From Polynucleobacter sp. JS-Safj-400b-B2 (GTDB taxonomy: Bacteria > Pseudomonadota > Gammaproteobacteria > Burkholderiales > Burkholderiaceae): DNA of 64,000 nt. The stretch is from contig NZ_JACVPJ010000003.1 in the NCBI RefSeq assembly GCF_018881975.1, positions 186,001 through 250,000 of the forward strand, written 5' to 3'. The position numbers and the translations under genes are program-made. Positions 57,997-64,000 of the stretch are shown one piece after another; the stretch's first letter is position 1, and every line of letters starts with the position of its first letter. The notes under the pieces were generated by a model that was not told the DNA's origin, ran no database searches, and saw nothing but the letters and a program-made list of their open reading frames with translations.

Positions 57997-59129
57997 TAAA
58001 AGTTAAAGGATTTTTCTTCAGTATATTTTCTGGTTTAGATCGCCAGCTAGGCCTTATTCTGCTTGGCTTAGCGGCTGTTGGCTTTTTTACATTTTTATCT
58101 GCCTCCCAAAATACCCCTGTGCAAATTGCAGATGAGTTGCGCAATCTTGCACTTTCTTTTGTGGTGATGTGGGTTGTCTCACGCATTCCACCCAAATGGT
58201 TGGAGATGGGGGCAGTTTGGATTTATGGTTTTGGTATTGCTCTTTTAGTTGCGGTTGCTGTATTTGGATTAATTAAAAAAGGTGCGCGTCGTTGGCTCAA
58301 TATCGGCTTTGTGATCCAACCATCTGAAATTATGAAGATCGCAATGCCGCTAATGCTCTCCTGGTACTTTCAGAAGCGTGAAGGCATTCAAAAATCTTGG
58401 GACTATGGGGTCGCTGCAATCATATTGGCGATTCCTGTCTTTTTAATTGCGCGGCAACCAGACTTGGGAACTGCCCTGCTTGTTTTTGCTGCTGGTCTCT
58501 ATGTCATTATTTTGGCAGGGCTGCCTTGGAAGTGGATTCTTCCATTTGTAGGGCTTGGCGTTGTAGGTATTTTGTTGATTATTATTTTCGGCAGCACCAT
58601 TTGTGCTCGTGATGTGGTGTGGCCATTTGTTCATGACTATCAAAAGCATCGTATCTGTACTTTGCTAGACCCTACAAGCGATCCCCTAGGAAAAGGTTTT
58701 CACACAATTCAGTCGATGATTGCAATTGGCTCTGGCGGATTCTTTGGCAAAGGGTGGTTCCAAGGAACTCAAGCACATTTGGAATTTATTCCAGAAAAAC
58801 ATACCGACTTTGTATTTGCTGTTTTTTCAGAAGAGTTTGGCTTGCTAGGCAACTTAGTGTTACTAGGGCTTTTCTTCGCATTGATTAAGCGCGGTCTTGC
58901 TATCGCCGCCAGCGCACCCAATTTATTTACAAGATTGCTTGGCGCAGCAGTTACTTTAATTTTCTTTACCTATGCATTTGTGAATATCGGCATGGTGAGT
59001 GGTTTATTGCCAGTTGTTGGTGTGCCGCTACCATTCATTAGTTATGGTGGCACTGCGCTTGTAACACTCGGTTTTGGAGCTGGAATACTGATGAGTATTC
59101 ATCGTCACCGTCGTTTAGTGCAAAGCTAA
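57978..59129 (+). CDS. rodA: Rod shape-determining protein RodA (SEDS glycosyltransferase)
   Basis: Polymerises lipid II into glycan strands with PBP2 as partner. 383 aa with about 10 TM helices: GARRWLNIGFVIQPSEIMKIAMPLML, ARQPDLGTALLV with the catalytic-site Asp, AIGSGGFFGKGWFQGTQ, FIPEKHTDFVFAVFSEEFG and PLPFISYGGTALVTLG. A strong AAGGAGG lies just upstream of ATG 57978 inside mrdA. It is the last gene of the operon, with a terminator following at 59176. Confidence 0.97.
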   Translation: MEKSPLIKVKGFFFSIFSGLDRQLGLILLGLAAVGFFTFLSASQNTPVQIADELRNLALSFVVMWVVSRIPPKWLEMGAVWIYGFGIALLVAVAVFGLIKKGARRWLNIGFVIQPSEIMKIAMPLMLSWYFQKREGIQKSWDYGVAAIILAIPVFLIARQPDLGTALLVFAAGLYVIILAGLPWKWILPFVGLGVVGILLIIIFGSTICARDVVWPFVHDYQKHRICTLLDPTSDPLGKGFHTIQSMIAIGSGGFFGKGWFQGTQAHLEFIPEKHTDFVFAVFSEEFGLLGNLVLLGLFFALIKRGLAIAASAPNLFTRLLGAAVTLIFFTYAFVNIGMVSGLLPVVGVPLPFISYGGTALVTLGFGAGILMSIHRHRRLVQS

Positions 59130-59175
59130 CATTAATGGGCTAAGGTGTTTATATTTATTCAGATTCTGAGAAAAT

Positions 59176-59203
59176 AAAAAAGCCCGGCATACCGGGCTTT
59201 TTT
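59176..59203. terminator. Bidirectional intrinsic terminator between rodA and HU genes
   Basis: AAAAAA, stem GCCCGG (59182-59187), loop CATA, stem CCGGGC (59192-59197), TTTTTT. It is symmetric, so it serves both the rod operon on the + strand and the HU gene on the - strand. Confidence 0.93.
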
Positions 59204-59219
59204 ATCAACAAAGGAAGAA

Positions 59220-59504
59220 TTACTTCTTACGCTTGTTAACTGAATCTTTAAATGCTTTACCGGCAGAAAACTTAACAGTTTTTGCAGCAGCAATTTTGAG
59301 TGGCTCGCCAGTTTTTGGGTTACGACCCATACGTGCAGCACGCTTGCCAGAAGCAAAAGTACCAAAGCCGATCAGTTGTACTGAGTCACCCTTAGTAACA
59401 GCTTTAATGATTGTCTCGATAGCAGAATTCAACGCGAATTCAGCTTTAGCTTTAGAGATCTCCGCGTCGTCAGCAATCGCTGCGATTAGTTCGGCTTTGT
59501 TCAA
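59220..59504 (-). CDS. HU-family nucleoid DNA-binding protein (TTG start)
   Basis: A small histone-like protein that bends and compacts DNA. I call a TTG start at 59504 giving 94 aa ([24 protein letters not shown]), because AAGGAG lies 7 bases before it and the product then matches HU proteins exactly at the N terminus. Longer frames add 12 residues unlike HU. The DNA-binding arm reads [28 protein letters not shown] clear promoter lies at 59569-59597, and a bidirectional terminator follows. Confidence 0.93.
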   Translation of the reverse strand: MNKAELIAAIADDAEISKAKAEFALNSAIETIIKAVTKGDSVQLIGFGTFASGKRAARMGRNPKTGEPLKIAAAKTVKFSAGKAFKDSVNKRKK

Positions 59505-59568
59505 GTGAAGCTCCTTATAGATATTGATGTCAGCGCACATTGCGCTTACATGATTTTAACCACAAAAA

Positions 59569-59597
59569 ATTATAAAAATAAAGTTGCGTTACAGCAA
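59569..59597 (-). promoter_or_regulatory. Sigma-70 promoter of the HU gene
   Basis: On the minus strand TTGCTG (59592-59597), a 17-base spacer and a perfect TATAAT (59569-59574). The predicted start is near 59562, giving a leader of about 58 bases. That leader holds a small hairpin, AGCGCA with TGCGCT, at 59532-59546. Confidence 0.7.
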
Positions 59598-59617
59598 TTT
59601 TTTAATACGACTACAAA

Positions 59618-59983
59618 TTACTCATCCAAAACGGTGATATCAGAAACAAAATACTCGGTATCGCCAAAACAAGTAGTTGGCAAACCAATGTGTTGCTCAT
59701 ACTTTAGGGCAACCTTTTTGCCTAAATTAGCATTTATTTTTTGCGCCACAGCATCTTCACGTACCGTAAAAAGGAATTTTTCCGACATCGTGCCCGGCAT
59801 AGAAACCATGGCCAATTCACCTTCCCAGGTTTTGCATATGTAGCCACGATTAGAGAATTTCTGCACATATCCTGCGCGCTCACCACTTCCGTAGCTCCAA
59901 GTTAGCATTACCCATGTATAAACTGAAATACCCACTAACCCAATTAAAACAAGGCTTAAGAGCCACTTTATAAAGCTATTCAT
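59618..59983 (-). CDS. Small membrane-anchored protein of unknown function
   Basis: 121 aa from ATG 59983, with AAGGAA upstream. One TM helix (about 6-26) is followed by a probable periplasmic domain starting TWSYGSGERAGYVQKFSNRGYICKTWEGELAMVSMPGTM. The pattern GERAGYVQKFS...CKTWEGELAM recurs in conserved hypothetical proteins of beta-proteobacteria, some of which carry misleading database names. Two Cys (about 49 and 109) could form a disulfide. Function unknown. Confidence 0.83.
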   Translation of the reverse strand: MNSFIKWLLSLVLIGLVGISVYTWVMLTWSYGSGERAGYVQKFSNRGYICKTWEGELAMVSMPGTMSEKFLFTVREDAVAQKINANLGKKVALKYEQHIGLPTTCFGDTEYFVSDITVLDE

Positions 59984-60134
59984 CAGAATTTCCTTGGTAG
60001 ATCTACACACAAACCCTTATCGGGTACTGATATTTTCTATACGCAGTATATGAGCATACCAGTCGAAGAAATAGTCTAATTGGCTGCGACATACAAATTA
60101 AAATACTAGCAATTACCTTAATTAGACAAAGTCC

Positions 60135-61037
60135 ATGGAAATTCGCCACATCATCTTTTTTATTTTTGTAGCCTCTGCAATCTATGTTTATTTTCGCGGC
60201 ACAGTTCGTTTCGGGCTTGTCAGATCTCTTACTGACTATCAAGTACTTTTGGCGCCAGTAAATGCACTTTTATATCTATTCTCGAAAGTAAAGCCTGGTG
60301 CTTATATTCCAGTAAATCAATTTCCCGAAATGAAACCCATCCAAGATAACTGGGAAATGATTCGTCAAGAGGCGCTTTCCTTGCAAGAAGGTGGCTCGAT
60401 TGCAGCCGCCACTGGTTATAACGATATTGGCTTTAATTCCTTTTTTCGCACTGGCTGGAAGCGTTTTCACCTTTGCTGGTATGGACAAGAGGTGCCGTCA
60501 GCCCAAGCAAAGTGCCCTAAAACAGTGGCGCTCCTAAAATCTATCCCCTCAGTCAAAGCTGCTATGTTCGCCTCTCTACCGCCCGGCGCAACGCTTGTAC
60601 GCCACCGCGACCCCTATGCCGGCTCCTTGCGTTATCACATTGGCCTAGTGACACCCAATGATCCTAAATGCTTTATCAATGTCGATGGGGAACGTTATTT
60701 CTGGAAAGATGGCGAAGCGGTCATGTTTGATGAGACCTATATTCATTTCGCCGCAAATGAAACAGATCAACAAAGAATCATCTTGTTTTGCGATGTGGAG
60801 CGTCCTGTGTATACCAAGGTAGTCGAGTTATTTAATCGCTGGTTTGGGCGTTATGTCATGAGTGCCGCTTCATCCCAAAACGTTGAAGGTGAAAAAATAG
60901 GTTTTGTAAATGTTCTGTTTACCTATTTTTACCATCTTCGTGCCCAAGCTAAAAAGCTAAAAGCAAAACATCGTTCTGTTTATTACGTGGGTAAGTGGGT
61001 TCTCATTCTGGGAATTTTGTGGGCTATTTTCTGGTAA
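60135..61037 (+). CDS. lpxO: LpxO-like aspartyl/asparaginyl beta-hydroxylase family protein
   Basis: An Fe(II)/2-oxoglutarate-dependent dioxygenase, probably hydroxylating the secondary acyl chain of lipid A. 300 aa: N-terminal TM helix (about 4-20), YQVLLAPVNALLYLFSKVKPGAYIPVNQFPEMKPI, iron ligands in LVRHRDPYAGSLRYHIGL (His-x-Asp) and the distal His in YIHFAANETDQQRIILFCDVERP. A second hydrophobic segment at the C terminus (about 280-299) may anchor it. Presence with LpxL-type genes in the window supports the lipid A role; the substrate is inferred. Confidence 0.85.
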   Translation: MEIRHIIFFIFVASAIYVYFRGTVRFGLVRSLTDYQVLLAPVNALLYLFSKVKPGAYIPVNQFPEMKPIQDNWEMIRQEALSLQEGGSIAAATGYNDIGFNSFFRTGWKRFHLCWYGQEVPSAQAKCPKTVALLKSIPSVKAAMFASLPPGATLVRHRDPYAGSLRYHIGLVTPNDPKCFINVDGERYFWKDGEAVMFDETYIHFAANETDQQRIILFCDVERPVYTKVVELFNRWFGRYVMSAASSQNVEGEKIGFVNVLFTYFYHLRAQAKKLKAKHRSVYYVGKWVLILGILWAIFW

Positions 61038-61051
61038 CCCAAGCCTGAGTT

Positions 61052-61348
61052 TTATGGGCTCAATACCTGAATAATTTGCTCCGGACCAATGGGGCCCCAG
61101 ATTTCTACTCGTTTCTGACGACTATTTTGGCCGGAAACAAATTGAATCTGCTTTTGGGGCACCCTTAACTGCTTTGAAAGCCACGCCAATAAAAGCTCAT
61201 TGGCCTTATTTTCGAGGGCCGGCGCCTTGAGAGAAATTTTGAGGCAACCATCATGAAGGCCAACGACCTTGGTTACCTTTGCTCCTGGTTGGCAATGTAA
61301 ATTTAAGATAATTCCAGTAGGGGTTTGTTTTAACCAATTAGGCGTCAT
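61052..61348 (-). CDS. DUF167 / YggU family protein
   Basis: A 98-aa protein with the DUF167 fold pattern: GIILNLHCQPGAKVTKVVGLHDGCLKISLKAPALENKANELLLAWLSKQL and QIQFVSGQNSRQKRVEIWG. The family is widespread and of unknown function. It converges with lpxO (14 bp) and is divergent from the carbonic anhydrase gene (22 bp between starts). Confidence 0.87.
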   Translation of the reverse strand: MTPNWLKQTPTGIILNLHCQPGAKVTKVVGLHDGCLKISLKAPALENKANELLLAWLSKQLRVPQKQIQFVSGQNSRQKRVEIWGPIGPEQIIQVLSP

Positions 61349-61370
61349 TAAAGTACTTTAAACTGAAAGC

Positions 61371-62042
61371 ATGACGATGAAGAATTCTCAAGCTTTAGAA
61401 CAGCTATTTTCCAATAATCGTGCCTGGGCCGCAAGTATGGTCGCAGAAGATGCTAACTTCTTTAAGCGCCTCGTTTCACAGCAAGCCCCCGAATATCTAT
61501 GGATTGGTTGCTCCGATAGCCGAGTACCGGCAAATGAAATTGTGAATTTACTGCCTGGCGAATTATTTGTTCACCGAAATGTTGCAAACGTAGTCGTTCA
61601 TACTGATTTAAATTGCTTGTCGGTTATTCAATTTGCTATTGATTTACTTAAGGTGAAACACATTTTGGTAGTTGGTCACTATGGCTGCTCCGGAGTCCAT
61701 GCAGCACTAACGGAAAAGCGAGTAGGCCTTGCTGATAATTGGTTGCGTCATGTGAAGGACGTTCATCAAAAACATGAACGTTATTTGGGCGATGCGATTC
61801 CAACACCCAAACGTCAAGATCGACTTTGCGAACTCAATGTCATTGAGCAAGTTGTTAACGTATGTGAAACAACTATCGTGCAGGATGCCTGGGCCCGCGG
61901 GCAAGATCTGACTGTGCATGGCTGGGCTTACCGTCTAGAAACTGGCTTAGTAAATGATTTGGGAATGTCGTGCAGCTCTATTGAAGAGATGACAGAGCGT
62001 TATGCCAAATCAGTAAAGCGCTACGAATCAGAACACAACTAA
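61371..62042 (+). CDS. can: Beta-class carbonic anhydrase
   Basis: Interconverts CO2 and bicarbonate in the cytoplasm. 223 aa with zinc ligands Cys47 and Asp49 in GCSDSRVPANEI, and His103 and Cys106 in VVGHYGCSGVHAAL. Also VHRNVANVVVHTDLNCLSVIQFA, the family block. A second ATG two codons later is an alternative start. It is directly followed by an LpxL-type gene with one base between, so the two are probably one transcript. Confidence 0.95.
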   Translation: MTMKNSQALEQLFSNNRAWAASMVAEDANFFKRLVSQQAPEYLWIGCSDSRVPANEIVNLLPGELFVHRNVANVVVHTDLNCLSVIQFAIDLLKVKHILVVGHYGCSGVHAALTEKRVGLADNWLRHVKDVHQKHERYLGDAIPTPKRQDRLCELNVIEQVVNVCETTIVQDAWARGQDLTVHGWAYRLETGLVNDLGMSCSSIEEMTERYAKSVKRYESEHN

Positions 62043-62043
62043 T

Positions 62044-62943
62044 TTGCTTAAGTCATTATTGAACTACCTGGGAGTTGGTTTTCTTGCGCTCCTTGCAATA
62101 CTCCCATACAAGCTTTTAGTTTCTATTGGCTATAGCCTTGGCTATATAGCCGCTCGCATTCCGAGCGATAGAAATCGAGTAGTTAAAACAAATCTCCATT
62201 TATGTTTTCCAAAATTAAACGCAACCGAAATAGATGATCTTGCCAAGGAGCATTGGCGATTGCTTGGGCGGAGCCTAGTAGAAAAAAGTATTATCTGGTG
62301 CGGCAGCTCAAAACAGCTCAGCAATATGATTGAAGTGAGATCAGCAGTAGATCTCTCCAGCAAAAAACCGCGCATCCTTGTCAACATGCATTTCACAGGC
62401 ATTGAGGGCAGCATTATTTTGAGCGCTCTTTCCAAAGAAAAGCATTGGCCGCGCACTTCTGGTTTTTTTCAAAGAATGAAAAATCCATTCTTCAATAAAA
62501 AGATTATTGATTGGCGCAATCGTTTTGGCGGCAACTCCATTGATCGACAAGGCAATGCGAAGGCAATCATTCGAGAAATTCGCAATGGAGACTTCATCAT
62601 CATTGCGCCCGATATTGATCTTGGCCTCAAAGATTCTGAATTTGTCCCTTTTTTTGGAATTCAGACCAACACCATCACTACCATCTCCCGTTTGGCAAAA
62701 ATTACTGGTGCCGATGTTTGCTTGATGACCACCACATTAAAGCCCGATGAATCTGGCTATCTTTGCGAAATTAGAAAGCCTATAGAAAACTTTCCAGGGA
62801 TAGACCCTAAGACAGATACAGCACGCCTGAATCAATATTTTGAAACTGAAATTCGTCTGAGGCCGGCCGAATACTACTGGGTACACAAGCGCTTCAAAAA
62901 CCCACCAGATAGCGGCCCAAGCCCCTATAGCGCTTCTAAATAA
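62044..62943 (+). CDS. LpxL/HtrB-family lipid A acyltransferase (third copy)
   Basis: A 299-aa late acyltransferase from TTG 62044; the ribosome site is weak, and coupling to the carbonic anhydrase stop is likely. HX4E motif in NMHFTGIEGS (about 119-128), [33 protein letters not shown] and [13 protein letters not shown]. It is the same length as, and block-for-block similar to, the product at 38821, so the two are paralogs by duplication. It may use a different chain or act under different conditions; the neighbouring lpxO suggests a shared lipid A modification role. Confidence 0.88.
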   Translation: MLKSLLNYLGVGFLALLAILPYKLLVSIGYSLGYIAARIPSDRNRVVKTNLHLCFPKLNATEIDDLAKEHWRLLGRSLVEKSIIWCGSSKQLSNMIEVRSAVDLSSKKPRILVNMHFTGIEGSIILSALSKEKHWPRTSGFFQRMKNPFFNKKIIDWRNRFGGNSIDRQGNAKAIIREIRNGDFIIIAPDIDLGLKDSEFVPFFGIQTNTITTISRLAKITGADVCLMTTTLKPDESGYLCEIRKPIENFPGIDPKTDTARLNQYFETEIRLRPAEYYWVHKRFKNPPDSGPSPYSASK

Positions 62944-62968
62944 AGGTCATTTGTCCTATCATTGAGGG

Positions 62969-63721
62969 ATGACCGAACGTATTGGGCTATTTGCCGATCT
63001 CCACAGTAATTTAGAAGCCTTTGAAGCCTGCATGGCTCGGGCAGAAGAGCTTGGCGTAACGCGCATGGTATTTAATGGTGACCTTGTAGGCTACAATGCC
63101 GACCCGGTGGCGGTCATTGATCGCATCGCATCGCTCGTGGAAGATAAAAAAGCCATTGCTATCCTAGGCAATCATGATGAGGCTATTTTTAAAGATAGTC
63201 GTGATCAAATGAATGCGAATGCTAACGCCGCAATTGATTGGACTAAGTCACAACTAAAAAAACATCATGTAGATTTTCTTAAGAATCTTCCGCTCATAGT
63301 TCAAGAAGAAAATATCTGCTTTGTGCACGCCTCAGCACACAATCCATCTGACTGGAATTACATTACTGACAGCATGAGTGCATGGCAATGCGCACAAAAC
63401 TCTGGGAAAAGCTATACCTTTGTTGGTCATGCGCACGAGCAAGCGCTTTTTTATCAAAGTGCCGTTGGGAAATTGATTCGCTTTGCACCACACCCTGGCG
63501 ACGAAATACCCGTACTTCACCATCGACAATGGGTAGGCGTTGTAGGTTCGCTTGGTCAGCCCAGAGATGGCAATCCTGAAGCATGCTTTGCCGTATTTGA
63601 ACCCGAGTCTGAAGTTCTCACGTTTCATCGCGAAGCCTACGACTACTTTACCGCCGCAGATAAAGTGCGTCGCGCCGGTCTGCCAGAAGACCTGGCAAAT
63701 CGCCTTATTACCGGCAAATAA
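62969..63721 (+). CDS. Metallophosphoesterase (calcineurin-like)
   Basis: A 250-aa dinuclear-metal phosphoesterase: IGLFADLHSNLEAFEACM (Asp-x-His, about 5-22), VFNGDLVGYNADP (GDxVG), ILGNHDEAI (GNHD, about 63-71), and TFVGHAHEQALF (GHxH, about 149). Related proteins hydrolyse phosphoprotein, nucleotide or diadenosine phosphates; the substrate is unknown. It stands 5 bases before a Ser/Thr kinase gene, which hints at a phosphatase-kinase pair. Confidence 0.88.
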   Translation: MTERIGLFADLHSNLEAFEACMARAEELGVTRMVFNGDLVGYNADPVAVIDRIASLVEDKKAIAILGNHDEAIFKDSRDQMNANANAAIDWTKSQLKKHHVDFLKNLPLIVQEENICFVHASAHNPSDWNYITDSMSAWQCAQNSGKSYTFVGHAHEQALFYQSAVGKLIRFAPHPGDEIPVLHHRQWVGVVGSLGQPRDGNPEACFAVFEPESEVLTFHREAYDYFTAADKVRRAGLPEDLANRLITGK

Positions 63722-63726
63722 AATTA

Positions 63727-64000
63727 ATGGCAATCAATACAGATATTGAAGCAGTAGACGATATATTCCAAGAGGGCAAAGTAGTAGACGGGTTTGTCTT
63801 AGGCAAGGAAGTGCATCGCGGAGGTATGGCTAGTCTCTTTTCGGCAACGAAAGAAGGTGTAGATATACCCATTCTGCTAAAAATTCCACGCGTTGGCAAA
63901 GACCAGCCCGTGGAAAGCTTGATCGGCTTTGAAACCGAACTTACGATCTTGCGCTCACTAAAAAGTCCCTATGTACCTAAATACTTAGGATCTGGCAATA
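63727..64000 (+). CDS. Serine/threonine protein kinase, N-terminal part (cut by window edge)
   Basis: The first 91 codons of an open frame running off the right end. It has a kinase glycine-rich segment (LGKEVHRGGMASLFSATKEG, about 25-44), the ATP-anchoring Lys in PILLKIPRVG (about residue 53) and the C-helix Glu in FETELTILRSLKSPYVPKYLG. This is the start of a eukaryotic-type (Hanks) kinase lobe. The catalytic loop and any sensor domain lie outside the window, so activity cannot be checked. Confidence 0.8.
   Translation, partial: MAINTDIEAVDDIFQEGKVVDGFVLGKEVHRGGMASLFSATKEGVDIPILLKIPRVGKDQPVESLIGFETELTILRSLKSPYVPKYLGSGN

Noticed and set aside
63332..63733. 133-aa open frame antisense to the metallophosphoesterase
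   Set aside because: Covers the conserved GHxH region on the other strand; no motif or ribosome site.

Overview
The window is a compact, almost gap-free stretch of a free-living Gram-negative beta-proteobacterial chromosome. Pointers are a PhaM-type polyhydroxyalkanoate granule regulator, a DksA with a degenerate zinc finger, GatCAB, slmA-metX-metW, a methionine synthase split into two genes, an SAH riboswitch before ahcY, and moderate GC content. Gene content and style fit Burkholderiaceae, most likely Polynucleobacter or a close relative; the genus is inferred from memory of gene content, with no search behind it. I found no tRNA, rRNA, CRISPR array, IS element, prophage or other mobile DNA. 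The longest gene-free gap is about 200 bp.

Layout. 1-4955 (+): a five-gene envelope and oxidative-stress operon (glutathione peroxidase, FAD oxidoreductase, DUF1365, cyclopropane-fatty-acid synthase, SDR). 4986-7980 (-): argS, a SPOR protein and dsbA. 8016-12141: a DUF1840 gene, then split metH (-). 12216-16475: phaM, an MBL hydrolase, DUF1289, an AcuI-like reductase, a lipoprotein, a flavin reductase and a GST. 16491-22381 (-): a complete RND tripartite efflux system. 22511-28029 (-): a pteridine-reductase-like SDR, folB, ttcA, glmU and glmS. 28055-33995: a MidA-family methyltransferase, cca, an NDUFA9-like protein, a soluble lytic transglycosylase and 5-formyl-THF cyclo-ligase. 34005-37850 (-): the SAM-cycle block metK, ahcY, metF with two RNA elements. 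37936-40634 (+): two lipid A acyltransferases and dapF. 40647-50182: pyrE, xth, ampG, slmA-metX-metW, argB, dksA, a CobW/COG0523 GTPase, xerC and DUF484. 50220-53496 (-): gatCAB. 53556-59129 (+): the rod-shape operon mreBCD-mrdA-rodA. 59220-64000: HU, a small membrane protein, lpxO, DUF167, a beta carbonic anhydrase, a third LpxL-type acyltransferase, a metallophosphoesterase and the start of a Ser/Thr kinase.

How the parts work together. One-carbon and SAM metabolism recurs across the window: split MetH, MetF, AhcY, MetK, MetX, MetW and 5-formyl-THF cyclo-ligase. metK has a leader that matches the SAM-II riboswitch core. ahcY-metF has a clear SAH riboswitch whose pseudoknot overlaps a terminator-like hairpin. 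The locus therefore appears to sense both the product (SAM) and the by-product (SAH) of the same cycle. The second theme is the cell envelope: GlmS/GlmU, MreBCD/PBP2/RodA, Slt, AmpG, three LpxL-type acyltransferases, LpxO and Cfa.

The most interesting signals are the paired SAM-II-like and SAH RNA elements; the phaM terminator embedded antisense in the coding region of its convergent neighbour; the lysine/alanine-rich tail on GlmU; the Trp/Lys-rich N-terminal extension on the RND adaptor; and the histidine-rich metal GTPase next to a Cys-poor dksA with a large hairpin between them.
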